DNA of 64,000 nt from Cesiribacter sp964504565 (GCA_964504565.1 CAZDEY010000009.1:1-64000); one strand, 5' to 3'. Shown: positions 43,012 to 50,809, counted from the stretch's first letter. The notes: a model not told the origin generated them from the letters alone. Numbers and translations: made by a program.

Positions 43012-44940
43012 TTATTTCTTGGTAAGTTGTAGCTGGCCGCTATCGTTATACATCAGGGTTTCTTCGGCCAGCAAATCCCTAACCAGGCTTAGAAATCCTT
43101 CTTTCCGAGTAACTGAAACCTGTAACGAACTCTGCAAATCGGCCAGTTCTTGCGGTTGCATACTAAGTGAATTCAGGATTTTTTGTCGGTACGAGAATCG
43201 TTGGGCATCGCTTAGGCCGCCCTGCTTTTTAAGTACACAAACATCGCAAATACCGCATTCTACGTACCCTTCTTCGCCAAAATAGCTGACTAACTGTTTG
43301 GTACGGCATACTGCCGCATTGGTTACGTAGTTCTCCATAGCCTGAACCTGGCTTTCGGCAGCCTGCTGGCGGGCAGCCAGAGTGGTTTTATCGATAGGTA
43401 GTTTACCGGCTTCAAAGCGGGCGGTTAAAAATGTTAATTGGGGCTGGTCGCGCTGGGGCTCGTAGGCCACTACGTCCATTTGGTGCAAATTACCCAGTGC
43501 CTGCTGCAGGCGGCTTACTGAAACACCAGATTCTTTAGCCACCAGGCTTTCATCAATTTTAGTATAGCCGGCCATTAGCTGGCCACCGTAAATTCTGAGC
43601 AGGGCTTTCACTATAGGTTCGTAACCGGCATTGGCAATTTGAAAGGCGTATAGCTCCTTAGCCTCCAGCAAAACCATAAGCTTGGGCGGGGTATAAAAGG
43701 CTTCGTTTAGCTGCAAAAAACCCTGTTCTTCCAGCTTTTTTAGGCAGTAGTAGGTTTGGGTAAAATCCAGATTATAGGTTTGGCAGAATTGCTTAAGCGG
43801 AAAATTATAGGCCGACAGGGCTGCGCTGCCTACCGCCAGTTTAAAATAATTAGCCAGAGCCTGATACACGTGCTTCATCTGCTCGGCCGTAGGAAACTGC
43901 CTAAGAAGATACTCGTGCAACTGTTCGGTATCTTGTTTCTGGCAAAGCACTACGGCATAGGCTTTTTTTCCGTCACGCCCAGCCCGGCCGGCTTCTTGGT
44001 AGTAGGCTTCCGGCGAATCGGGTAAATCCAGGTGGACTACTACCCGCACATCGGCTTTGTCGATACCCATACCAAAGGCATTGGTAGCTACCATTACCCG
44101 GGTGCGGCCCTGAATCCAGGCTTGCTGACGGAGGTTACGCTCGCTATGCTGAAGGCCGGCGTGGTAGTGGTCGGCGCTGATATTATACTGCTTTAGGGTT
44201 TTGGCAACGCTACGGGTATGGCTGCGGCTGCGCACATATACAATAGCACTGCCGCCGGTTTTATTTAGAATTTCCAGCAATTTGGCCGGTTTATTTTCTT
44301 CCCAGCGCACATTATAGCTAAGGTTAGGCCGGCTAAAACTTTTCTGAAATAGCTCGGAGTTTTTGCCAAAGCCCAATTGCTCCTGAATATCTTGCGCTAC
44401 TTTGGGTGTAGCCGTAGCGGTTACGGCTATACAAGGAGTAGTAGGCAGAAATTCTTCTTTGAATTCTTTAATTAAACGGTAGGCCGGCCTAAAATCGAAG
44501 CCCCACTGACTTATACAATGCGCTTCATCTACTGCCAGTATATTTACCTGCATTTGCTTTAGCCGTTCCTGAAGCAGTTCGGTTTGCAGGCGTTCCGGCG
44601 AGAGGTACAGAAATTTCCGTTCTCCGTGAATGCAGTTGTCCAGCGCTACATCAATTTCGCGCTTGCTCATACCGGAAAAAACCATTTCGGCGGGTATGCC
44701 ACGCTGGCGTAGTTGTTCTACCTGATCTTTCATAAGGGCAATAAGCGGCGTTATCACCAGGCATATACCCTCGGTTACTAAGGCCGGTACCTGAAAGCAT
44801 ATTGATTTACCTCCGCCGGTGGGCAGCAGGGCCAGCGTATCCTTACCTGCCAATACCGACTCAATAATATCGGCCTGCAGGGGCCTAAATTCCGGGTAGC
44901 CCCAGTATTGCTTAAGTACGGATAGCGGAGAAGAAGCCAT
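43012..44940 (-). CDS. recQ: ATP-dependent DNA helicase RecQ
   Basis: 642 aa. Helicase motifs: LLPTGGGKSICFQ (I), DEAHCISQWGFDFRPAY (II and aromatic loop), VTATATPKV (III), and ATNAFGMGIDKADVR with QEAGRAGRDG (V and VI). The zinc region has CRTKQLV and YVECGICDVC. RecQ unwinds DNA from 3' to 5' in recombination and fork repair. The C-terminal HRDC domain of E. coli RecQ seems absent; the end is a short winged-helix-like extension. The stop lies 2 bp before heme oxygenase. Confidence 0.95.
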   Translation of the reverse strand: MASSPLSVLKQYWGYPEFRPLQADIIESVLAGKDTLALLPTGGGKSICFQVPALVTEGICLVITPLIALMKDQVEQLRQRGIPAEMVFSGMSKREIDVALDNCIHGERKFLYLSPERLQTELLQERLKQMQVNILAVDEAHCISQWGFDFRPAYRLIKEFKEEFLPTTPCIAVTATATPKVAQDIQEQLGFGKNSELFQKSFSRPNLSYNVRWEENKPAKLLEILNKTGGSAIVYVRSRSHTRSVAKTLKQYNISADHYHAGLQHSERNLRQQAWIQGRTRVMVATNAFGMGIDKADVRVVVHLDLPDSPEAYYQEAGRAGRDGKKAYAVVLCQKQDTEQLHEYLLRQFPTAEQMKHVYQALANYFKLAVGSAALSAYNFPLKQFCQTYNLDFTQTYYCLKKLEEQGFLQLNEAFYTPPKLMVLLEAKELYAFQIANAGYEPIVKALLRIYGGQLMAGYTKIDESLVAKESGVSVSRLQQALGNLHQMDVVAYEPQRDQPQLTFLTARFEAGKLPIDKTTLAARQQAAESQVQAMENYVTNAAVCRTKQLVSYFGEEGYVECGICDVCVLKKQGGLSDAQRFSYRQKILNSLSMQPQELADLQSSLQVSVTRKEGFLSLVRDLLAEETLMYNDSGQLQLTKK

Positions 44941-44986
44941 AATTACTGGCTTTAAAGATATTCTTTATAACAGAAGCCTCCAATGG

Positions 44987-45021
44987 TTTTGTACTATGCT
45001 AATTGAATAACCTTACATTTG
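44987..45021 (+). promoter_or_regulatory. Bacteroidota-type promoter for the broken gene at 45044
   Basis: TTTTG (44987-44991) and TACATTTG (45014-45021) with a 22-bp spacer, 22 bp before the ATG. The spacer is a little long. Confidence 0.5.
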
Positions 45022-45043
45022 TCTTAAATTACTACCGCTGCCA

Positions 45044-45511
45044 ATGCACTCATTTCATCTATCACGGTTCGAGCGTATACAAATGTTTCTTTACGAGTAC
45101 TACCTAGGAAATTCAATACTGATGAATTTTCTGCGAATTACAGGTCCTTTGCTGATAATTAGCTTAGGCTATTATCAGTACAAAGCCTCCAGTTCTAAAC
45201 CTGAAATAGCGTACTCATCATTCCTTCTTGTATTTGCCCTCTATTATTTTTTACGGCCTCTTATTTATATTTATAAAGCCTGGAATCAACTAAGAGATAT
45301 TGAACTGCATTTTGAAGCGAAAGAAACCGAAATAGAATTAGGTGATACCCGAAGCACCAGTAGTTTGAAGCTCGAAGCAATTTCCAAAGTTCTAATTCGG
45401 CCAACTTATTTCGTAATAGTTATAGGATCAACATAGAAAATTTATTTTCCAAAAAGAAAACTAACACCCGAGCAGGCCTTATTTTTTCTTGACTTTAAGC
45501 AAACTACTTAG
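45044..45511 (+). pseudogene. YcxB-like membrane protein interrupted by an in-frame TAG
   Basis: The first open stretch encodes 130 aa with two membrane helices (about 33-47 and 57-77) and a start of a YcxB-like C-terminal domain (LKLEAISKVLIRPTYFVIVIGS). It stops at TAG (45434-45436). Reading on in the same frame gives KIYFPKRKLTPEQALFFLDF and a stop at 45509-45511. That continuation closely fits the usual YcxB ending (a Pro-Lys-Arg turn and a final helix). One nonsense mutation, for example CAG to TAG, would explain it. A base-call error or a genuine short protein are alternatives. The extended frame overlaps the hisIE 3' end. Confidence 0.6.
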
Positions 45512-46118
45512 CGTGTCTGTCTTTCAATACTTCTATTACATTCTCTAGTTTTTCACCCTTAGCCTGAAGTAGAATCAGATAGTGAAAAAGCAGATCGGCC
45601 GATTCATTAAGAAATAGTTCGCGGTTATTATCTTTTGCTTCAATTACAACTTCCACGGCCTCCTCGCCTACCTTCTGAGCAACTTTATTTATACCTTTGG
45701 TAAACAGGCTGCTGGTGTAGCTTTTATCGGAAGGCTTATTTTTCCGGTCAGTAATAATATCTTCCAGCTTAGCTAAAAAGTCTAGATCGGAAGCTTTATT
45801 AACTTCATTAAAGCATGTATCGGCCCCGGTATGGCAAGCCGGGCCTACCGGTTCAGCCTTAACCAATATGGTATCGTTATCGCAATCTACCTTTATATCC
45901 TTTAGCAGTAGAAAATTACCGGAAGTTTCGCCCTTAGTCCAGAGCCGCTGCTTACTCCGGCTATAGAAAGTAACCTTGCCGGTTTCTTGGGTTTTCTTAA
46001 GAGCCTCGGCGTTCATATAGCCCAGCATTAATACTACCTTAGTAGAAGAATCTTGCACTACAGCTGGCACTAAGCCATGGCCTTTATCGAAATTTATGTT
46101 AGTTAAGTCGCTAGTCAT
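45504..46118 (-). CDS. hisI: Bifunctional phosphoribosyl-AMP cyclohydrolase / phosphoribosyl-ATP pyrophosphatase
   Basis: 204 aa, the HisIE fusion. The HisI part (1-105) has VLMLGYMN, FYSRSKQRLWTKGETSGN and the metal motifs DCDNDTILV and HTGADTCF. The HisE part (110-204) has KVGEEAVEVVIEAK and ESADLLFHYLILL. It catalyses the second and third steps of histidine synthesis. Its first codons (MTSDLTN) are made of a 7-bp repeat that continues upstream. It is last in the local his order hisH-hisA-hisF-hisIE. Confidence 0.96.
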   Translation of the reverse strand: MTSDLTNINFDKGHGLVPAVVQDSSTKVVLMLGYMNAEALKKTQETGKVTFYSRSKQRLWTKGETSGNFLLLKDIKVDCDNDTILVKAEPVGPACHTGADTCFNEVNKASDLDFLAKLEDIITDRKNKPSDKSYTSSLFTKGINKVAQKVGEEAVEVVIEAKDNNRELFLNESADLLFHYLILLQAKGEKLENVIEVLKDRHAK

Positions 46119-46131
46119 TAGTCGTTAGTCT
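46104..46131. repeat. Heptamer series overlapping the hisIE start, 4 units
   Basis: TAAGTCG, CTAGTCA, TTAGTCG and TTAGTCT in register. The hisIE ATG (46118-46116) is inside the second unit, so the repeat supplies the start codon and first residues. Confidence 0.85.
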
Positions 46132-46182
46132 ATAGAAAAAGGTATTGAATAAGTTGGTTCTTAGTATCGAGAATGAGAGAAA

Positions 46183-46210
46183 TCTTGTTTCTTGACTCTT
46201 GATTCTTGAT
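46183..46210. repeat. Heptamer series TCTTGAT, 4 units
   Basis: TCTTGTT, TCTTGAC, TCTTGAT and TCTTGAT at a 7-bp period, ending 7 bp from the hisF stop codon. Confidence 0.85.
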
Positions 46211-46216
46211 TCAAGC

Positions 46217-46972
46217 CTACAACCTTACCACTATTCCTTTTTGGTGCAGGGTCTTTTTTAGTTCTGGTATTGGCACTTCGCCAAAGTGGAAAATTGAGGC
46301 GGCCAGGGCGGCATCGGCTTTTCCGGTAGTGAACGTATCTACAAAGTGTTCGGAATTTCCGGCCCCGCCGCTGGCAATAATGGGTACGCTTACCCGGCTG
46401 CCCAACTCCGCCAGCAATTCATTGGCAAAACCGGCTTTGGTGCCATCGTGGTCCATAGAAGTTAGTAGAATTTCGCCGGCACCCCGCTGCACTACTTCTT
46501 CAGCCCAGGCTAGGGTTCTTAATTCGGTAGGCGTACGGCCCCCGTGGGTATGCACTACATGCTCGCCATTAACGTAGCGACTATCAATTGCAACTACCAC
46601 ACACTGGCTGCCAAACTCCTGCGCCAACTCATTTATTAGCGCTGGCCGGCGCACTGCCGAAGAATTTATAGAAACCTTATCGGCCCCGGCCGCCAGCAAA
46701 GCCGATACATCGGCTACCGAGCTAATACCACCCCCTACCGTAAACGGAATATTAATTTCGGCCGCCACCCGGTTTACAAGGTCAATTAGGGTTTTGCGTT
46801 TTTCTACCGTTGCGGTAATATCCAGAAATACCAGTTCATCGGCCCCTTGCTGAGCGTAAGCGGCTGCCAGAGCTACCGGATCACCGGCATCGCGCAGATC
46901 CACAAAATTTACGCCCTTAACCGTGCGTCCGTCCTTAATATCCAGACAGGGAATTATTCGTTTAGTAAGCAC
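46217..46972 (-). CDS. hisF: Imidazole glycerol phosphate synthase cyclase subunit
   Basis: 251 aa TIM barrel. MLTKRIIPCLDIKDGRTVKGVNF with the catalytic Asp11, PFTVGGGISS, and the second catalytic Asp in LTSMDHDGTKAGF. It forms IGP and AICAR from PRFAR with ammonia from HisH. The start codon is GTG (46972-46970); the reading matches the family N-terminus exactly. Repeat arrays fill the spacers on both sides. Confidence 0.97.
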   Translation of the reverse strand: MLTKRIIPCLDIKDGRTVKGVNFVDLRDAGDPVALAAAYAQQGADELVFLDITATVEKRKTLIDLVNRVAAEINIPFTVGGGISSVADVSALLAAGADKVSINSSAVRRPALINELAQEFGSQCVVVAIDSRYVNGEHVVHTHGGRTPTELRTLAWAEEVVQRGAGEILLTSMDHDGTKAGFANELLAELGSRVSVPIIASGGAGNSEHFVDTFTTGKADAALAASIFHFGEVPIPELKKTLHQKGIVVRL

Positions 46973-46980
46973 TTATTTAA

Positions 46981-47008
46981 TTACGAATTAGAAATTACGA
47001 ATTACGAC
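46981..47008. repeat. Heptamer series TTACGAA, 4 units
   Basis: TTACGAA, TTAGAAA, TTACGAA and TTACGAC in register, 9 bp upstream of the hisF start. Confidence 0.85.
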
Positions 47009-47029
47009 TAGGCAGATACTCCAAGTCTT

Positions 47030-47050
47030 TTGTCTATTACCTATTGTCTA
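47030..47050. repeat. Heptamer series overlapping the hisA 3' end, 3 units
   Basis: TTGTCTA, TTACCTA and TTGTCTA in register. The hisA stop (47041-47043) and its last codons (Tyr-Arg-Gln) are inside the series. Confidence 0.8.
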
Positions 47051-47772
47051 TATCTGGAGTCAAATTCGGCTAGTTCTTCTACCGTAACTTTGTTTTCGTA
47101 GATGGCTTTGCCAATTATGCAGCCCCAGCAACCTACGGCTTTCAACTCCTGTACATCCTCCATACTGGACACGCCGCCGCTGGCTATAATATTAAGTTCA
47201 GGAAATTTCAGTTTCATTTCCTGGTATAGTTCAGTAGCCGGACCCTGTAGCATACCGTCTTTGCTTATATCGGTACAAATTATATAGCGGATACCCAAGT
47301 CGAAATATCGTTCAATAAACGGAATAATATCTTGTCCGGAGCCTTCCTGCCAACCGCTCACAGCTATTTCGTGCCCCCGCACATCGGCTCCTAAAATAAT
47401 TTTATCCGGTCCGTAGGTATTTATCCACCGCTTTACCATTTCCGGGTTTTTAATAGCTATGCTACCGGCGGTAATCTGCTCGGCCCCCATGTCAAAAGCC
47501 AATTTGATATCCGCATCCGACTGAACACCCCCACCAAAATCTACCGCTAACTTAGTACCTCTACTAATTTTCTTCAATACATCGGCGTTTACTATCTTTT
47601 TTTGCCGGGCACCATCCAAGTCCACTATATGCAACCGCTTTAGCCCGGCGGCTTCAAATTCTTTAGCCAGTTGCAGCGGATCGTAATTGTATTCGGTTTT
47701 TTGGTTAAAATCGCCCTGAGTAAGCCTTACTGCTACTCCGTTAATGATATCAATGGCGGGTATTATATGCAT
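47041..47772 (-). CDS. hisA: ProFAR isomerase
   Basis: 243 aa TIM barrel. MHIIPAIDIINGVAVRLTQGDF contains the catalytic Asp8 and KRLHIVDLDGARQ the conserved second barrel strand; the second catalytic Asp is in ICTDISKDGMLQGP. It is the fourth enzyme of histidine synthesis. The last residues SRYRQ are encoded by a heptamer repeat and extend beyond the usual end; an 8-bp repeat abuts the start codon. Confidence 0.96.
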   Translation of the reverse strand: MHIIPAIDIINGVAVRLTQGDFNQKTEYNYDPLQLAKEFEAAGLKRLHIVDLDGARQKKIVNADVLKKISRGTKLAVDFGGGVQSDADIKLAFDMGAEQITAGSIAIKNPEMVKRWINTYGPDKIILGADVRGHEIAVSGWQEGSGQDIIPFIERYFDLGIRYIICTDISKDGMLQGPATELYQEMKLKFPELNIIASGGVSSMEDVQELKAVGCWGCIIGKAIYENKVTVEELAEFDSRYRQ

Positions 47773-47818
47773 GGTTTAATGTGCTAATTTGATGATATGG
47801 TGATGTGCTAATTTTTGG
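47771..47818. repeat. Octamer series abutting the hisA start, 6 units
   Basis: ATGGTTTA, ATGTGCTA, ATTTGATG, ATATGGTG, ATGTGCTA and ATTTTTGG at an 8-bp period. The start is shared with the hisA initiation codon. The motif ATGTGCTAATT also appears in the 59084 array. Confidence 0.7.
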
Positions 47819-47869
47819 AATCTGTTTACTGCGGGTTATTGATACTAAATGAACACTAATTTATTAGTC

Positions 47870-47939
47870 TACTGTCCATTGTCCTATGTCTTGATTCCTG
47901 ATTCTTGATTCTTAATTCTTAATTCTTAATTCTTAATTC
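47870..47939. repeat. Heptamer series drifting between unit types, 10 units
   Basis: TACTGTC, CATTGTC, CTATGTC, TTGATTC, CTGATTC, TTGATTC and then four copies of TTAATTC follow in strict 7-bp register up to the hisH stop codon (47940). The unit changes stepwise along the run. Confidence 0.9.
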
Positions 47940-48530
47940 TTATAAATTCAAACTCAAAAAATTCTTTAGTAGTTGTTCGCCGGCGGTGCTGCTTTTTTCG
48001 GGGTGGGCTTGTATAGCGTAAAAGTTTTCTTTGTTTAAAATCGCACTGAAGGTTTCTCCATAGGTGGTGGTAGCTAATGTGTTACTTGCCACTTCAGCGT
48101 AATAGCTGTGCACGTAATATAGGTGAGCCCCTTCGTCAATATGCTGAAATAAGTCAGATTGTTTAGTTACCTCCAGCGTATTCCAGCCCATGTGGGGCAC
48201 TTTAGGAGCTTGGCGAAATTGTTTTACCTGGTTAGGAAAGATGCCGAGACAATTAGTGCTTCCTTCCTCAGAACTAGCGCACATCAATTGCAAACCCAGG
48301 CAAATTCCTAAAACCGGCTGTTTCAGTTCAGGAATCAGCATATCTAAATTTCTATCTTTAAGATAGCGCATAGCCGTACTGGCCTCACCCACTCCGGGAA
48401 AAATAACTTTGTCGGCGCTCTTTAGGCTTTCCGGCTCATCGGTTATACAAGGTTCAATACCTAAACGGTTTAGAGCATAGGTTACCGACCGTATATTTCC
48501 GGCATTATATTTTACGATAGCAACATTCAT
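47940..48530 (-). CDS. hisH: Imidazole glycerol phosphate synthase glutaminase subunit
   Basis: 196 aa class I glutamine amidotransferase. GVGEASTAMRYL, GICLGLQLMC with the nucleophile Cys, and the catalytic His/Glu pair in YAIQAHPEKSS. It feeds ammonia to HisF. It is the first of the four his genes here on the minus strand; hisG, hisD, hisC and hisB are not in the window. A terminator separates it from phhA upstream. Confidence 0.96.
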   Translation of the reverse strand: MNVAIVKYNAGNIRSVTYALNRLGIEPCITDEPESLKSADKVIFPGVGEASTAMRYLKDRNLDMLIPELKQPVLGICLGLQLMCASSEEGSTNCLGIFPNQVKQFRQAPKVPHMGWNTLEVTKQSDLFQHIDEGAHLYYVHSYYAEVASNTLATTTYGETFSAILNKENFYAIQAHPEKSSTAGEQLLKNFLSLNL

Positions 48531-48538
48531 ATATAAAC

Positions 48539-48569
48539 AAAAAAAACAGCACCAAATTAATTGGTGCTG
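48539..48569 (-). terminator. Terminator of phhA
   Basis: On the minus strand, CAGCACCAA and TTGGTGCTG form a 9-bp stem followed by a T run, 6 bp past the phhA stop codon. Confidence 0.9.
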
Positions 48570-48574
48570 CAGGT

Positions 48575-49324
48575 TTACACAACCATTTTAGGGCGGTTTA
48601 CCCCAATTTTATTCGTTAGTAGTTCTTTAATTTGAGGTAGCGACTGGTACAACTGTTCGTAGCTTTCAATTACAAAATAGGTAGTCTGAAATACATCCTT
48701 ACGGTAGGGCGTATCCAGAATGGTTTCAACATCGTAGGCCAGTTGCTTAGGTTTACTGCTTAGGGAATAAAGGGTTTCACCGGCCGATGACAAAATTCCG
48801 GCCCCGTAAATGCGTAATTCTTCCTGCTCGCTAATCAGGCCAAACTCAACGGTAAACCAGTAAATACGGCTCAGCAGCTCTATAGCCCAAGCATCGCCTA
48901 CGTGATCCAGGCCAATTTTGCTTAGCTCCTGCAGAAAATCCACAAATGCCTGGTTAGTTAGCAGCGGCACGTGCCCAAATACATCGTGGAACATATCGGG
49001 TTCTTCCAAGTAGTCTAACTCCTTCATTTTGCGCAGCCAAGTAGTTGCCGGAAATTTACAGTTGGCCATCCAGGTAAAGAATAATTCATCATCTACTATA
49101 CCCGGCACTTCGGTTAGCGTCCAGCCGGTCTGTTGTTTAAGTAGCGGATTAGTTTCCTCAAAATTCGGAATTTTATTGGGCGTAAAATCTATTCGCTTTA
49201 ACCCGGCCAGAAACTCGCGCGTGGCCCGGCTTGGCAAATTTTCTATCTGACGTTCGTACAATATCTTCCAGACGGCAAAATCTTCTTCGGTGTAATTTTC
49301 GTACTGCTGGCGTAACTGGCTCAT
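48575..49324 (-). CDS. phhA: Phenylalanine 4-monooxygenase
   Basis: 249 aa, the short bacterial form without regulatory or tetramer domain. Iron ligands are the two His of MFHDVFGHVPLL and the Glu in RIYWFTVEFGL. The enzyme turns phenylalanine into tyrosine with tetrahydropterin and O2. The gene is insulated: its own promoter and a Tyr-rich leader peptide with an attenuator lie upstream, and a terminator lies directly downstream. I infer control by charged tRNA-Tyr, matching tyrosine as the product. Confidence 0.96.
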   Translation of the reverse strand: MSQLRQQYENYTEEDFAVWKILYERQIENLPSRATREFLAGLKRIDFTPNKIPNFEETNPLLKQQTGWTLTEVPGIVDDELFFTWMANCKFPATTWLRKMKELDYLEEPDMFHDVFGHVPLLTNQAFVDFLQELSKIGLDHVGDAWAIELLSRIYWFTVEFGLISEQEELRIYGAGILSSAGETLYSLSSKPKQLAYDVETILDTPYRKDVFQTTYFVIESYEQLYQSLPQIKELLTNKIGVNRPKMVV

Positions 49325-49346
49325 GGTTTTTTATTTAGTGTGGCAC

Positions 49347-49381
49347 AAAAAAAGCCCGTTCCGGAACTTCGGAACGGGCTT
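49347..49381 (-). terminator. Attenuator terminator before phhA
   Basis: Perfect 12-bp stem AAGCCCGTTCCG / CGGAACGGGCTT with a 6-nt loop and seven Us, ending 22 bp before the phhA ATG. It lies downstream of the leader peptide and its promoter, so it terminates before the gene it controls. An alternative pairing of CCGGCTTC in the leader (49436-49429) with GAAGTTCCGG (49370-49361) could act as antiterminator. Confidence 0.8.
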
Positions 49382-49417
49382 GGGTAATATTTTTTTGATT
49401 TAACTGCGGTACATACC

Positions 49418-49486
49418 CTACCTATTCAGAAGCCGGAGTGGCTCTGTGTGATAATAGTAGTAATAATGTACGGTGTGCAGAATCAT
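49418..49486 (-). CDS. Tyrosine-rich leader peptide of phhA
   Basis: 22 codons: MILHTVHYYYYYHTEP then LRLLNR and TAG. Five consecutive Tyr codons (49465-49451) are flanked by His codons. It starts 6 bp after the -7 box and ends 37 bp before the attenuator stem. The design matches leader peptides of amino-acid operons, where a ribosome stalls on codons for the scarce amino acid and allows antitermination. Here Tyr shortage would increase Phe-to-Tyr conversion. The three His residues may be incidental, or a second signal. Confidence 0.75.
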   Translation of the reverse strand: MILHTVHYYYYYHTEPLRLLNR

Positions 49487-49491
49487 GTCCT

Positions 49492-49524
49492 CAAATATAA
49501 GCGCTAGAATTTTTAAATTCCAAA
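49492..49524 (-). promoter_or_regulatory. Promoter of the phhA leader
   Basis: On the minus strand TTTG (49524-49521) and TATATTTG (49499-49492) match the -33 and -7 boxes with a 21-bp spacer. It starts just past the purA stop codon, and the leader ATG follows 6 bp after the -7 box. Confidence 0.7.
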
Positions 49525-49525
49525 T

Positions 49526-50809
49526 TTAGGCTAAAATTTTATTGCGGATTATAGTTTCGGTCCGGTCAGGTCCGGTACTAATAATGTTGATTGGCACCCC
49601 AACTTCCTTCTCGATAAAAGCCACGTATTCTTTAAGTTCAGCCGGAAAATCTTTCCAATCAGTTATGCCTTCCAGCGAGGTATTCCACCCTTTAAACTCG
49701 GTGTACTGAGGCTCCGGTAATTCGGAGCACATGTCGTACGGAATACGGTCGGTAAGGCTTCCATCACCCATTTTATAGGCTGTGCATACCTGAATAGACT
49801 CAAATATATTCAGTACGTCGGCCTTCATCATGAATAGTTGGGTTACGCCGTTAATCATAACCGTATATTTAAGGGCTGGCAAGTCTAGCCAGCCGCAGCG
49901 GCGGGCCCGGCCGGTGGTAGCCCCAAATTCATTTCCCTCTTTACGCATACGTTCGCCGGTTTCATTTTCCAACTCGGTAGGGAACGGGCCGCTACCTACG
50001 CGGGTGCAGTAAGCTTTAAAAATACCGAACACCTCACCCATACGATTGGGCGCAATACCTAAACCAGTACAAGCCCCGGCCGCCATGGTATTAGATGACG
50101 TTACAAAGGGGTAACTACCAAAATCAATATCCAGCAAGGAACCTTGTGCCCCTTCGGCCAGCACTTTTTTCCCTTGCTTTAGGGCATCTTCAAGCAGATA
50201 TTCCGTATCGGCCAGTTTGCAGGTTTTTATATATTCTACTGCCTCAAAAAAAGATTTTTCCAGCTCATCCAGCTCAGCCGGATCGTTGTAGAAAGCTAAC
50301 AGGTTGCGGTGCTTCTCGGTAAGGGCATCATATTTACTACGGAAATCATTCTGCAGTAAATCGCCAATGCGCAGGCCTTGGCGAGCAATTTTATCGGCGT
50401 AGGTTGGGCCAATGCCTTTAAGCGTTGAACCTATTTTTTTAGCACCCTTGGCCCGCTCCTGAGCGGCATCCAGCAAGCGGTGAGTAGGCAAAATTAGCTG
50501 AGCTTTCTTACTGATATATAGATTTTCGCGGGCATCAATTCCGTACTTAATTAGGCCGTCCATTTCTTTTTTCAGAATAGCCAAATCCAGTACTACCCCA
50601 TTACCAATTACATTTATAATATCGGGGCGAAAGATACCGGAGGGAATTTGGTGCAATACGTGCTTTATGCCGTCAAACTCCAGGGTATGCCCGGCATTGG
50701 GACCGCCCTGAAAGCGGGCTACCAGATTATAATGCGGGGCCAGGTAATCAACCACCTTACCCTTACCTTCGTCGCCCCACTGGAGGCCTAGCAGTACATC
50801 TACGCTCAT
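49526..50809 (-). CDS. purA: Adenylosuccinate synthetase
   Basis: 427 aa. The P-loop GLQWGDEGKGKVVD with catalytic Asp, then GGPNAGHT, GTTGRARRCGWLDL and the guanine-binding STGPDRTETI are all present. The enzyme makes adenylosuccinate from IMP, aspartate and GTP. It is transcribed alone. Upstream spacing to fur is 337 bp of 7-bp and 8-bp repeats. Confidence 0.97.
   Translation of the reverse strand: MSVDVLLGLQWGDEGKGKVVDYLAPHYNLVARFQGGPNAGHTLEFDGIKHVLHQIPSGIFRPDIINVIGNGVVLDLAILKKEMDGLIKYGIDARENLYISKKAQLILPTHRLLDAAQERAKGAKKIGSTLKGIGPTYADKIARQGLRIGDLLQNDFRSKYDALTEKHRNLLAFYNDPAELDELEKSFFEAVEYIKTCKLADTEYLLEDALKQGKKVLAEGAQGSLLDIDFGSYPFVTSSNTMAAGACTGLGIAPNRMGEVFGIFKAYCTRVGSGPFPTELENETGERMRKEGNEFGATTGRARRCGWLDLPALKYTVMINGVTQLFMMKADVLNIFESIQVCTAYKMGDGSLTDRIPYDMCSELPEPQYTEFKGWNTSLEGITDWKDFPAELKEYVAFIEKEVGVPINIISTGPDRTETIIRNKILA

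Noticed and set aside
42947..43285. 112-codon plus-strand frame across the heme oxygenase/recQ junction
   Set aside because: Overlaps two well-supported minus-strand genes and has no family resemblance.
46206..46577. 123-codon plus-strand frame opposite hisF
   Set aside because: Shadow frame of hisF with no motif or start signal.
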